From Actinokineospora alba (GTDB taxonomy: Bacteria; Actinomycetota; Actinomycetes; Mycobacteriales; Pseudonocardiaceae): DNA of 64,000 nucleotides. The notes beneath the pieces were generated by a model. That model saw only the letters and a list, made by a program, of their open reading frames with translations. It did no database searches and had not been told where the DNA came from. A program made the position numbers and the translations under genes. The stretch is from the NCBI RefSeq assembly GCF_004362515.1, contig NZ_SNXU01000001.1, positions 2,046,001 to 2,110,000 of the forward strand. The letters run 5' to 3'. Shown here one piece after another: positions 29,690 through 38,701 of this stretch; positions within the stretch are counted from its first letter, which is position 1, and the number at the start of each line of letters is the position of its first letter.

Positions 29690-30187
29690 TCAGTGCGGCA
29701 GGCCGCCTTCGTCCTTGAGTCGCTTGTACGACCGGTGGATCTCCGCCTCGGCCTCGGTGCGGCCGACCCAGCTCGCGCCTTCGACGCTCTTGCCGGGCTC
29801 GAGGTCCTTGTAGACCTCGAAGAAGTGCTGGATCTCCAGGCGGTGGTACTCCGCCAGGTGGTGGATGTCGCGCAGGTGCTCGGTCCGCGGGTCGTGCGCC
29901 GGGACGCACAGAACCTTGTCGTCGCCACCCTTCTCGTCGGTCATGCGGAACATGCCGATCGCGCGGGCGCGGATGAGGCAACCGGGGAAGGTCGGCTCCT
30001 GCACCAGGACCAACGCGTCCAGGGGGTCACCGTCCTCACCGAGGGTGTTGTCCACAAAGCCGTAGTCGGCCGGGTACTGCGTGGCGGTGAACAGGGTGCG
30101 GTCGAGCTTGATGCGCCCCGACTCATGGTCCATCTCGTACTTGTTTCGATTTCCCTTGGGGATCTCGATGGTGACGTCGAACTCCAC
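29690..30187 (-). CDS. ppa: Inorganic pyrophosphatase
   Basis: A 165-residue family I pyrophosphatase that hydrolyses PPi to phosphate and so drives biosynthetic reactions. Landmarks are EIPKGNRNKYEMD, the metal-binding loop GEDGDPLDALVL (three Asp), and the C-terminal VEGASWVGRTEAEAEI with LVLVQEPTFPG. The GTG at 30187 is chosen since GAGGGA lies 4 nt upstream and the family begins with (M)EFDVTIEIPKG. It is divergent from the carboxypeptidase gene, as in mycobacteria. Confidence 0.96.
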   Translation of the reverse strand: MEFDVTIEIPKGNRNKYEMDHESGRIKLDRTLFTATQYPADYGFVDNTLGEDGDPLDALVLVQEPTFPGCLIRARAIGMFRMTDEKGGDDKVLCVPAHDPRTEHLRDIHHLAEYHRLEIQHFFEVYKDLEPGKSVEGASWVGRTEAEAEIHRSYKRLKDEGGLPH

Positions 30188-30313
30188 GCCGTCCCTCAAT
30201 CGTCTCGGCTGTCCTCGTTACGCCACTAGTGTGGACCACGGCGTCCCGATGGCCCGAACCGAACTGGGTCCGCCGGGGTGTGAGATTCAGCGGGGGGTAG
30301 GGGAGGAACGCGG

Positions 30314-33300
30314 GTGCCCGAGCACGGCCAGTCGGCTCGACCGAACCGACGCACATCTCAAACGCAGGGCTCTGACCAGCAGGAACGTGAGGATCTCGCT
30401 GATTCCGCCGTTCCCGCGTGGCCCGCGGGCGAGGACGAACTGTGGCCGTCCCTCGACGACGACGAGGTCCCCGCCGCGCCGAAGTCAGCTGACCACGCGC
30501 CGTTACGTGATGAGACCCACGTCGAAAAGACCCCCGAAACTTCCCCAGAGACAACCACCCGGCCGAGTGAATCCGCGGAAAACTTCGCCTGGCCGACAGC
30601 CGATTCGGTCGCTGTGGGTGAGTCCGAGCCGCCCACGGAGGCCGCGTGGCCAACGGCGGACGGCGTCGAGGGCTTCCCGTCGGTCGACCCGGACCCGATC
30701 CCGGGCCTCGCGGACGACCACGGGTTCCCGGTGGCGGACCCGGAGTCGCCGGTCTCCGAGGTGGAATCCGCCGAGGCGCCGCTGACCGGGGCTGAGGCCG
30801 ATCGGGTAGATGAGGCCGCTGAATCCGAGCCGGTGCCAGACACTCCCGCCGAGCCTGACCGGCCCCCGGTCTCCGAGCCCCCGGCCTCCGAGACGACGGT
30901 CGACGAGGCGCAGGACGTCGACGAGGTCGTTGGCGAGCAGGCGTCCGCAGGCGATGAACCGGGCGGGTCGCACAAGTCGCCGACTGGTGATGAGCAGGCG
31001 CCGGAGGACGGGGAGGCTGCCGAGGAAGCGCCTGGTGGCGAGCAGGCCGTTGTCGATGAGTCGCGGGTTGAGGATGAGCCTGAGGTAGACGAGCAGGCTT
31101 CGGTCCACGGCGAACCTGTCTCCGTCGACAAGCCACCGGTTGCAGACGACCCATCGGTTATTGACGAGCCGCTGGTTGTTGACCAGGTGTCGGAGGTTGA
31201 CGAAGCGCCGGTTGCAGACGACCCATCGGTCGTTGACGAGGTGCCGGTTGTTGACGAGGTGCCGGTTGCAGACGACCCATCGGTCGTTGACGAGGTGCCG
31301 GTTGTTGACGAGGTGCCGGTTGTCGATGACCCATCGGTTGTGGACGGGCTGCCCGTTGTTGACCAGGTGTCGGAGGTTGACGAGGCACCGGTTGAAGACC
31401 CGGCGTTGGGCGCGGTTGAGGCGTCGGCTGTTGACGAGCCGTCAGTCGTGGATGAGCTGCCGGATGCTGACGAGGCGTCGGTTGTTGATCACGCCTCGGG
31501 TGTTGACGAGGTGCCGGACGTTGACGAGGTGCCGGTTGTTGACCATGCGTCGGTTGTCGACGAGCCGACGGTTGTCGGTGAGACGGTGGTCATCGAAGAA
31601 CCCGACCAGTCGGGCGATGAGCCATCGGTTGACGACTCCGGGATCGATGCGACGGGCGCCGACTCAGGCGGCCCCGAGCCTGAGCCGTCGGCGACGGACG
31701 TACCCGACGTCGCCACCACGCCCGAGGTGGCGAGCCACGACAGTTCGGTAGTCGAGGAGTCTGCGGGCGACTCCGGCGCGGATTTGGGGCCGGCCACCGA
31801 GACGTCTCGGCTGCAGGTTCCCGAGGGCAAGACCATTCCCACCCGCAGGCCGACCGTGCCTCCGCTGCCGGTCCCGCCGCCGACCGTCGTCCGCGCACCG
31901 CTGCCACGGCCGACCACGCCCAAGCGCCCGCCGCGCCAGCCCGCCCCCCAGGCCACGGCCAACACGGCCGAGACCACCCAGTTCATCGCCCGGCCGTCCC
32001 TACCCCAGCCGCCCGCCCGCCCCGTCCAGCAGCCTCGGCAGCCCGCCCGCCCCACTGGCCCGGACCTCGCCGCGTCGCGACCGGACGACGCCGCCGGGTC
32101 TGAGGTAGCCGACGATCGGCCGGATCGCGGCACAGGCGTTGCTGAAAGCACGACCTACTTCAGGCCGGTTCAGCGCCCGCGGACCGATGAGTCGCCCGCA
32201 GGTGCGGTCGAGCAAGCGCCCGCCGCGGAGGACCCGAGCGAACCCGCCGACGCCCCGCTCACCGAGCCGACTCCCGAGGCGGAAGACACAACCTCCGCCG
32301 ACACGGTCCGACAGCCGGAACTCGAAGAGGCCCAGTCCCTCGAGCCCGCCGAACCCCCAGTCGAGCAGAGCCCCGCCGCCGAGGGCACGACATTCCTCGC
32401 GCCGGTTCGCCGTCCGGACGAGACCCAGCCGCCCGAGGTGGATGGTTCCGAGTTCGGCCTGGTTGACGCGGCGCCGGTTGGTGATTCGGATGGGGCCCAG
32501 TCGCCCGAGGCGGATGGTTCCGGCGGAGACCGTGGGGGAGCCGAGTTCGACCTGGATGAGGCCGCGCCGGTTCGTGATTCGGATGGGGCCCAGTCGCCCG
32601 AGGCGGATGCCTTCGACGGAGACCGTGGGGGAGCCGAGTTCGGCCCGGTTGACGCGGCGCCGGTTGGTGATCCGGATCAGGCCCAGCCGACCGAGGCGGA
32701 TGGTTCCGACGAGGACCGCTCGGCAGTCGAGTACAGGCCGGATGAGGTCGCCGCCTCGGCGGGTGGGGAACCGGGGGCGGAGGGGACGACCTTTGTCGAG
32801 CCCGTTCGTCGCTCGGACGTGGCCCAGTCGTCTGGGGCGGAGGCCTTCGACGGGGATCGGCGGGGTGCCGAGTACGGCTCGGATGAGGACGCCACCTCGA
32901 CGGTTGGGGCGGAAGGTACGACTTTTGTCGCGCCGGTTCGTCGTTCGGATGAGGTTCAGTCGCCTGAGGTGGATGGTTCCGATGAGGACCGCCCGGGAGT
33001 CGAGCAACGTTCGGATGACGGTGCCGACTCCACGCTTGGCGAGCAGGTTTCCGTTGCGGAGGCGACGACCTTCGTCGCGCCGGTTCGTCGGTCGGAAGAA
33101 GTCCTGCCTGCTGACGGGGACTGGCGTCGCACTGATTCCGGTGAGGATCGGGCGGCGGGCGATTCCCCGGTAGCCGAAAGCACCACCTATTTCGCGCCGG
33201 TTCGGCGGCCCGAGGAGGCTGAGCCGCTCGAAACGGGTCGGCCGGGTGACGCACCTTCGGTGGTCGACGGCGATTCCGCGGTCGAGCAGGTTGCCGCCGC

Positions 33301-35908
33301 GGAAAGCACCACCTATTTCGCGCCGGTTCGGCGATCGGACGACGAGGCGCCGCGCCGGACCGACTGGCGACGCTCTGATTCCGAAGGGGACCACTCCGCC
33401 GGGGATCGCTCCTTTGAGGACAGTGCTCGATCGGGCGCCGATGCTGCGGGTGCGGAAGCGGACGAGGCTGCTCCGGCAGCTGTCCAGGATTCGCCGTGGT
33501 CGATCGTGGAGCCGGTCGATCAAGGTCAGGGGTCCGAGTCCTGGCGCACTGAGGGGCGTCCCGACGCCACGACCCCAGGACCCGCAACGCAGGACCCGGC
33601 CTGGCGCGGGCCTGGCCCGGACCTGATCGAGGACCGGACCTGGCAGTCCACCGAGAACGCCGCGTTCGAAGCGGGAACCACCTACCTCGACCTGTCCCGC
33701 CTGCCCGCCGCCGAGCGACCCGGCGCCGGGCTCGAGACGCCGCGGACCGACTCGTTCGGCAGGCCCTATCCGCCGCGCCCCCAGGACACGCAACGCCACC
33801 CCGGCGACTCTGATCTCGCCCGGCCGGACCAGCGCCACCCCGACGAGGCGCCCCGCTGGGACCAGACCCGTTCCGCCGACGCCGGTTTCGCCCCCGGCAT
33901 GGCACGCCCCGACCAGCTCCGTCCGGACCCGCGCCGACCCGACGCCCGGCCTGATGGCCGGTTGGACAGCCAGCCTGACCGTCGACCGGACAGCTGGGCC
34001 GACAACCGACCCGATGGCCGGTTGGACAGCCAGCCTGACCGTCGACCGGACAGCTGGGCCGACAACCGACCTGATAGCCGGCTGGACACCCAGCCCGGCA
34101 CCCGACCGGGCAGTTGGACCGGCGACCGACCTGATGCGCGGCTGGACACCCAGCCCGGCAGCCGACCCGATGGCCGACTGGACAGCAGGCCAGACAGCCG
34201 GCCCGGCAGCCGACCCGACGGTCAGCCCGACCAGCGCCACCCCCACGAGGGCTTCAACCAGCCGCGCCACCCCGGCCAGGGCCACCCGGCACCCCACCGC
34301 GGCCCCCAGGCCTACGACCCCACCCGCCGGGTCGGCCCGCAGTCCTACCCCGCGATGGAGCCCGCGCAGGTCCGCCCCCGCTCCGGCCCCGATTCGCTCC
34401 GCCGTGAACCGGTCAACCCGGCCGACGTCGACTCGATCCGCGATGCCCCCGGCTTCACCCTCGCCGGCGATCACCCGAAGCCCGAAGACCGGGCGAAGCC
34501 CGAAGACCGGCCTGAGCCCCGCAAGCGCAAGGGCCTGCTCGTCGGCGGCGTCATCGCCGCGGTGCTCGCGCTCGCGGCGGGTACCGTGGTCGCCGTGCCC
34601 GGTCTCGCCGCCAAGATCGGGCTGGCCGGCGCCGACGAGGTCGACATCGCCCCGCCCGCGCCTGCCGTCCAGTTCAGCCCGACCCTGCGCGGCCCCGGCT
34701 CCGACGTCCCGGCGCCCACCGCCGCGGGCGTGCAGGCCGCGCTCGCCGGTCCCGCGGGCAATCCCGCCTTGGGCACGCTCACCGGCACGGTGATCGACCC
34801 GGCTTCCGGTGAGGTCCTCTTCGCGCGGAACCCGACCACCGCGATGGTCCCCGCCTCGACGACGAAGCTGCTCACCTCCGCCGCCGCCCTGCTCGCGCTG
34901 CCGCACGCCGAGCAGTTGACGACTCGCGTGGTGGCGGGGGAGAAGCCGGGCTCGGTGATCATCGTCGGCGGCGGCGACCCGACGCTTTCCTCGCTGCCGC
35001 AAGGGAAGAACTCCGTCTACCCCGGCGCCGCGCACCTCGATGACTTGGTCGCCCAGGTCAAGGCGGCCGGACCCGTCGACACCGTCTACGTCGACCTCGG
35101 CCGCTACTCCGGCGACCTCGTCGCGCCCAGCTGGGATCCCGTCGACGTCCGCGCGGGCTACATCTCGCCGATCGTCCCCGCCATGCTCGACGGCGCCCGG
35201 GCCGACCCGACGAAGGCTGTCTCACCACGGTCGGACAACCCCGCTCGCACGCTGGCCGAGGCGTTCGCCAAGCGGATCGGCGCCAGTGTCCCCGCGAAGG
35301 CTCAGGCGACCGCCGCGCCCGGGGCCAAGGTGCTCGGGGAGGTGCGGTCGGCGCCCGTCGTCGAGTTGGTCGACAACACCTTGCAGAGTTCCGACAACGT
35401 GCTCGCCGAGACCCTCTCCCGGGAGGTCGCGCGGGCCACGAACCAGGAGACCTCGTTCGCCGGTGGCACCAAAGCCATCATAGAAACGTTGCGCAGCAAC
35501 GGTTTCGACGTCACCGGAGTGTCCCTTAGCGACGCGAGCGGGATGTCCGGGCAGAACAAGGTCACCGCCGCGTTGCTCGCCGAGGTGCTCAAGGTCGCCG
35601 CCGCCCCCGAAGGGTCCGACCCGCGAATCGACAAGCTGCGCCCACTGCTCGGCGGGCTTCCCGTGGCGGGCGGTAGCGGCACACTCGCGAACCGCTACAC
35701 CGAGGGCGCCGCGGCGGGCAGGGGCTGGGTGCGGGCCAAGACCGGGACGCTGCCCGCGCTGCAGGTCAATTCGCTGGCGGGCGTCGTGCTCGACAAGGAC
35801 GGCAGGCTCCTGGTGTTCGCCCTGATGACCAACGCCTCGAACACCCTGCAGGCCCAGCCCGCGCTCGACGTGCTCGCTGCCACGCTTCGCCAATGCGGGT
35901 GCCGATAA
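30314..35908 (+). CDS. dacB: PBP4-type D-alanyl-D-alanine carboxypeptidase with giant disordered N-terminus
   Basis: An 1864-residue protein. About 1,400 N-terminal residues are low-complexity, acidic and probably cytoplasmic, with three repeat zones: VVDEVPVVDE-type (about 270-430), TTxFxPVRR-type (about 615-1015) and RLDSQPDRRPDSW-type (about 1210-1290). A transmembrane helix follows (LLVGGVIAAVLALAAGTVVAV, about 1407-1427), then the S13 peptidase domain with SxxK in PASTTKLLT (about 1515), SxN in SSDN (about 1692) and KTG in AKTGTLP (about 1809). The enzyme trims peptidoglycan stem peptides outside the membrane. GGAGG lies 7 nt before the GTG. Mycobacterial homologues are about 460 residues, so the N-terminus is lineage-specific. 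One uninterrupted frame; no frameshift. Confidence 0.92.
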   Translation: MPEHGQSARPNRRTSQTQGSDQQEREDLADSAVPAWPAGEDELWPSLDDDEVPAAPKSADHAPLRDETHVEKTPETSPETTTRPSESAENFAWPTADSVAVGESEPPTEAAWPTADGVEGFPSVDPDPIPGLADDHGFPVADPESPVSEVESAEAPLTGAEADRVDEAAESEPVPDTPAEPDRPPVSEPPASETTVDEAQDVDEVVGEQASAGDEPGGSHKSPTGDEQAPEDGEAAEEAPGGEQAVVDESRVEDEPEVDEQASVHGEPVSVDKPPVADDPSVIDEPLVVDQVSEVDEAPVADDPSVVDEVPVVDEVPVADDPSVVDEVPVVDEVPVVDDPSVVDGLPVVDQVSEVDEAPVEDPALGAVEASAVDEPSVVDELPDADEASVVDHASGVDEVPDVDEVPVVDHASVVDEPTVVGETVVIEEPDQSGDEPSVDDSGIDATGADSGGPEPEPSATDVPDVATTPEVASHDSSVVEESAGDSGADLGPATETSRLQVPEGKTIPTRRPTVPPLPVPPPTVVRAPLPRPTTPKRPPRQPAPQATANTAETTQFIARPSLPQPPARPVQQPRQPARPTGPDLAASRPDDAAGSEVADDRPDRGTGVAESTTYFRPVQRPRTDESPAGAVEQAPAAEDPSEPADAPLTEPTPEAEDTTSADTVRQPELEEAQSLEPAEPPVEQSPAAEGTTFLAPVRRPDETQPPEVDGSEFGLVDAAPVGDSDGAQSPEADGSGGDRGGAEFDLDEAAPVRDSDGAQSPEADAFDGDRGGAEFGPVDAAPVGDPDQAQPTEADGSDEDRSAVEYRPDEVAASAGGEPGAEGTTFVEPVRRSDVAQSSGAEAFDGDRRGAEYGSDEDATSTVGAEGTTFVAPVRRSDEVQSPEVDGSDEDRPGVEQRSDDGADSTLGEQVSVAEATTFVAPVRRSEEVLPADGDWRRTDSGEDRAAGDSPVAESTTYFAPVRRPEEAEPLETGRPGDAPSVVDGDSAVEQVAAAESTTYFAPVRRSDDEAPRRTDWRRSDSEGDHSAGDRSFEDSARSGADAAGAEADEAAPAAVQDSPWSIVEPVDQGQGSESWRTEGRPDATTPGPATQDPAWRGPGPDLIEDRTWQSTENAAFEAGTTYLDLSRLPAAERPGAGLETPRTDSFGRPYPPRPQDTQRHPGDSDLARPDQRHPDEAPRWDQTRSADAGFAPGMARPDQLRPDPRRPDARPDGRLDSQPDRRPDSWADNRPDGRLDSQPDRRPDSWADNRPDSRLDTQPGTRPGSWTGDRPDARLDTQPGSRPDGRLDSRPDSRPGSRPDGQPDQRHPHEGFNQPRHPGQGHPAPHRGPQAYDPTRRVGPQSYPAMEPAQVRPRSGPDSLRREPVNPADVDSIRDAPGFTLAGDHPKPEDRAKPEDRPEPRKRKGLLVGGVIAAVLALAAGTVVAVPGLAAKIGLAGADEVDIAPPAPAVQFSPTLRGPGSDVPAPTAAGVQAALAGPAGNPALGTLTGTVIDPASGEVLFARNPTTAMVPASTTKLLTSAAALLALPHAEQLTTRVVAGEKPGSVIIVGGGDPTLSSLPQGKNSVYPGAAHLDDLVAQVKAAGPVDTVYVDLGRYSGDLVAPSWDPVDVRAGYISPIVPAMLDGARADPTKAVSPRSDNPARTLAEAFAKRIGASVPAKAQATAAPGAKVLGEVRSAPVVELVDNTLQSSDNVLAETLSREVARATNQETSFAGGTKAIIETLRSNGFDVTGVSLSDASGMSGQNKVTAALLAEVLKVAAAPEGSDPRIDKLRPLLGGLPVAGGSGTLANRYTEGAAAGRGWVRAKTGTLPALQVNSLAGVVLDKDGRLLVFALMTNASNTLQAQPALDVLAATLRQCGCR
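31211..31330 (+). repeat. 54-bp tandem repeat inside the carboxypeptidase gene
   Basis: The unit starting gttgcagacgacccatcggt at 31211 recurs at 31265 with a period of 54 bp (18 codons). Degenerate units surround it from about 31130 to 31600. The reading frame is preserved, so units can be gained or lost without disrupting the protein. Confidence 0.8.
33951..34080 (+). repeat. 60-bp tandem repeat inside the carboxypeptidase gene
   Basis: Two copies with a 60-bp (20-codon) period are nearly base-identical (units from about 33961 and 34021), followed by diverged units to about 34190. Each encodes RLDSQPDRRPDSW followed by ADNRPDG. Identity at synonymous sites suggests recent duplication. Confidence 0.8.
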
Positions 35909-36987
35909 CGGGTAGCGTCGCGGGTGTGAACGCGGCGACCAGTGCGGACATGGCCGGGTCGACAGGCGAGGTATCGCCGGTCGACTGGGATCTGGCGGTC
36001 TCGACCGCCCAGCGCCTGGTGCGCTCGGGCCCGGTGGTGAGCCGCGAGGAGGCCGAGCAGACGGTCGCCCACCTGCGCGGGATCACCACGGTGGCCGAGG
36101 GTCACGTGCGTGAACTCACCGGCCTGGGGCTCGACCTGCCGCTGCTCGAAGGCGACGTGGTCGACCGCGACGGCTGGGTCGAGGCGGCCGTGGACAGCAT
36201 CGCCGCGCTCACCGCGGGCGCCCTGCCGCAGCGGCCCGGCAAGGTCGCGGGCAGCGTCCTCGCGGCCAGCGCGGGGCTGCAAGCGGGCATGGTCCTGGCC
36301 TACCTCGGCAGCCGCGTCCTCGGCCAGTACGACCCGTTCGGCGGCGGCAGCGGAAGGCTGCTGCTCGTCGCGCCCAACATCGTCGCCGCTCAGCGGGCCC
36401 TGGACGTGCCGTCCGACGACTTCCAGATGTGGGTCTGCCTGCACGAATGCACCCACCGGCTGCAGTTCACCGCGGTCGACTGGCTGCGCGAGTACTTCCG
36501 CGACCAGGTCGCGACCTTCATCAGCGGGCTCGACGACAGCGCGAACAACGCCTTCACCAGGCTGCCCGAGGTCCTCAAGGCCGCGCGGTCCCGCCCGGAC
36601 CCGGTGGGGATCATGGAGCTGCTCCAGTCGCCCGAGCAGCGCGAGATCTTCGACCGGCTCATCGCGCTGTCGACCCTGCTCGAAGGCCACGCCGACCACG
36701 TGATGGACGCCGTCGGGCCGCTGGTGGTGCCCAGCGTCGCCACCATCCGCGAGCGCTTCACCGTGCGCAGGCGCGGCGGCGGCATCCTCGACCGCGTGCT
36801 GCGCACCCTCCTCGGCGTCGACGCGAAGATGAAGCAGTACGCCGAGGGCGCGCGGTTCACCAAGCACGTCGTCGACGCGGTCGGCATGGACGGCTTCAAC
36901 AGGGTGTGGACCTCGCCGGACACCCTGCCGCTGCGCTCGGAGATCACCGACCCGGACGCCTGGCTGCGGCGAGTCGCGCACCAGTGA
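35893..36987 (+). CDS. DUF2342 zinc-dependent metalloprotease-like protein
   Basis: A 364-residue protein. WVCLHECTHRLQF carries an HExxH-type site (HECTH); FEQ/EGHADHVMDAVGP gives the downstream Glu/His region. LVAPNIVAAQRALDVPSDDF is a family landmark. Members are also called coenzyme F420 biosynthesis-associated proteins, but their substrate is unknown. The start is uncertain: ATG at 35893 overlaps the carboxypeptidase end by 16 nt; GTG at 35926 would remove 11 residues and lies closer to the first conserved segment VDWDLAVSTAQRLV. The gene overlaps tilS (GTGA). It sits in the same order as in mycobacteria. Confidence 0.88.
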   Translation: MRVPITGSVAGVNAATSADMAGSTGEVSPVDWDLAVSTAQRLVRSGPVVSREEAEQTVAHLRGITTVAEGHVRELTGLGLDLPLLEGDVVDRDGWVEAAVDSIAALTAGALPQRPGKVAGSVLAASAGLQAGMVLAYLGSRVLGQYDPFGGGSGRLLLVAPNIVAAQRALDVPSDDFQMWVCLHECTHRLQFTAVDWLREYFRDQVATFISGLDDSANNAFTRLPEVLKAARSRPDPVGIMELLQSPEQREIFDRLIALSTLLEGHADHVMDAVGPLVVPSVATIRERFTVRRRGGGILDRVLRTLLGVDAKMKQYAEGARFTKHVVDAVGMDGFNRVWTSPDTLPLRSEITDPDAWLRRVAHQ

Positions 36988-37949
36988 CCGGCAAGCCCCA
37001 CCCCGCGGTCGCCGAGGTCCGGCTGGCCGTCCGCAAGCTGCTCACCGAAGCGAGCCCCGAGTCGCACGTCTGCGTCGCGGTCTCCGGCGGCGCCGACTCG
37101 CTCGCCCTCGCCGCCGCTACCCAACATGTCGGGTCGCGAATGGGCTTGCGTGTCGTCGGCCTGACCGTCGACCACGGACTGCAAGAGGCCTCGGCCGACA
37201 CCGCTAAGCGAACCGCGGACCAACTGACTGACCTCGGCCTCGACGACGTGCGCGTGCTGCCCGTCGTCGTCTCCGGCGCCGGGGGCCTGGAGGCAGCCGC
37301 CCGACGGGCCCGCTACGCCGCTCTACGCGCGGGGTCCGACGGCGGCCTCGTCCTGCTCGGCCACACCCGCGACGACCAGGCGGAAACCGTCCTGCTCGGG
37401 CTCGGCCGCGGATCCGGCCCGCGTTCCATCGCCGGGATGCGCGCCATCGACCCGCCCTGGGGCAGGCCGCTGCTCGACGTCACGCGCCAGACCACCGAGG
37501 CCGCGTGCGCCGCCCTCGGGCTGACCCCGTGGCAGGACCCGCACAACGTCGACGGCCGGTTCACCCGCGTCCGCCTGCGCCGCGAGGTCCTGCCGCTGCT
37601 CGAGGACGTCCTCAACGGCGGTGTCAGCGCCGCCCTCGCGCGTACCGCCGCGCAACTGCGTGAGGACCTCGCCGCCCTGGACGACCTCGCGGCGGACCTC
37701 CTCGAAGCCGCCGCGGACGGCGAAGACCTGCGAGTGGCGGACCTCACATCCGTGCCCCCGGCGCTGCGCAGGCGGGTCCTGCGCACCTGGCTCACCCGCG
37801 CGGGCACACCCGAACTGACCGACGCGCATCTCCGCGCCACCGACGAGCTTGTCGGAAACTGGCGAGGCCAGGGTGGGATCGCCCTGCCGGGCGGCTTGGT
37901 GGCGAGGCGCGCGCATGGCAGGCTGATTTGCGACAAGCATGACCGTTGA
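36984..37949 (+). CDS. tilS: tRNA(Ile)-lysidine synthetase
   Basis: A 321-residue enzyme that attaches lysine to C34 of tRNA-Ile(CAU) using ATP, allowing it to read AUA. The PP-loop is AVSGGADSLALAAA near the N-terminus; GHTRDDQAETVLLGLGRGSG and MRAIDPPWGRPLLDVTRQTT follow, and NVDGRFTRVRLRREVLPLLE is the usual linker region. The C-terminus is short, as in other actinobacteria. GTG at 36984 overlaps the previous stop. It is followed after a short gap by hpt, an arrangement conserved across many bacteria. Confidence 0.95.
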   Translation: MTGKPHPAVAEVRLAVRKLLTEASPESHVCVAVSGGADSLALAAATQHVGSRMGLRVVGLTVDHGLQEASADTAKRTADQLTDLGLDDVRVLPVVVSGAGGLEAAARRARYAALRAGSDGGLVLLGHTRDDQAETVLLGLGRGSGPRSIAGMRAIDPPWGRPLLDVTRQTTEAACAALGLTPWQDPHNVDGRFTRVRLRREVLPLLEDVLNGGVSAALARTAAQLREDLAALDDLAADLLEAAADGEDLRVADLTSVPPALRRRVLRTWLTRAGTPELTDAHLRATDELVGNWRGQGGIALPGGLVARRAHGRLICDKHDR

Positions 37950-37959
37950 GAGGGGCACC

Positions 37960-38508
37960 GTGTACGACGGCGACATCGCCTCCGTGTTGATCACCGAACA
38001 GCAGATCGGCGAGAAGGTAGCGGAGCTGGCCAAGCAGGTCGCCGACGACTACCCGGAGAACGGCACCGACCTGGTGCTGGTGGGAGTCCTCAAGGGCGCG
38101 GTCATGTTCATGACCGACTTCGCCCGCGCGCTTCCCGTGCCGGTCCAGCTGGAATTCATGGCCGTCAGCTCCTACGGCTCGGCCACCTCGTCCTCCGGCG
38201 TGGTCCGCATCCTCAAGGACCTCGACCGCGACATCGCGGGCCGCGACGTGGTGATCGTCGAGGACATCATCGACTCCGGCCTCACCCTGTCCTGGCTGCT
38301 CAAGAACCTCGCTTCGCGTAACCCGAAGTCCCTTGAGGTCGTCACGCTGCTGCGCAAGCCGGACGCGGTGACGGTGGACGTCCCGGTGAAGTACGTCGGC
38401 TTCGAGATCCCGAACGAATTCGTCGTCGGGTACGGCCTGGACTTCGCCGAGCGCTACCGCGACCTGCCCTACATCGGCACCCTCGACCCGAAGGTCTACA
38501 CGTCGTAA
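37960..38508 (+). CDS. hpt: Hypoxanthine phosphoribosyltransferase
   Basis: A 182-residue purine-salvage enzyme that converts hypoxanthine or guanine plus PRPP to IMP or GMP. The PRPP motif is VIVEDIIDSGLTLSWL; other landmarks are LVGVLKGAVMFMTDFARALP, MAVSSYGSATSSSGVVRILK and LRKPDAVTVDVPVKYVGFEIP. The GTG at 37960 is chosen because GAGAGG precedes it and YDGDIASVLI is the usual beginning; ATG at 37939 (overlapping tilS) would add seven residues. A hairpin follows, before ftsH. Confidence 0.95.
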   Translation: MYDGDIASVLITEQQIGEKVAELAKQVADDYPENGTDLVLVGVLKGAVMFMTDFARALPVPVQLEFMAVSSYGSATSSSGVVRILKDLDRDIAGRDVVIVEDIIDSGLTLSWLLKNLASRNPKSLEVVTLLRKPDAVTVDVPVKYVGFEIPNEFVVGYGLDFAERYRDLPYIGTLDPKVYTS

Positions 38509-38556
38509 CCCTGACCTGGGAACTGACAGCGCCCAGTCGGCGTTGACAACGATGGA

Positions 38557-38585
38557 CCCCTCACCGGGCTTCATTCGGTGAGGGG
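38557..38585 (+). terminator. Hairpin between hpt and ftsH
   Basis: CCCCTCACCG pairs perfectly with CGGTGAGGGG around a 9-nt loop (ggcttcatt). No T tract follows. It may end the tilS-hpt transcript or be a leader structure of ftsH, which starts 117 bp later. Confidence 0.55.
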
Positions 38586-38701
38586 GACAAAGCGGGCGGT
38601 ACTCTGGTGGGACCGGAGTGCCCCGTCCGGTCGGGTAATGGTCGTCATTGCCCTCGCGTGCAAGTCAGGGAGGGTGGAGGCCGCTCGCCGGCCGTAAGTG
38701 C

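Noticed and set aside
31130..31600. Regular repeats that could suggest a CRISPR array
   Set aside because: The repeats are multiples of three, lack unique spacers and keep the reading frame of the carboxypeptidase N-terminus. They are protein-coding tandem repeats.
32000..35035. 1011-residue minus-strand frame opposite the carboxypeptidase gene
   Set aside because: It is the complement of repeat-rich coding sequence, without a ribosome binding site or recognisable domain. The plus frame has an intact catalytic domain, transmembrane helix and start site.
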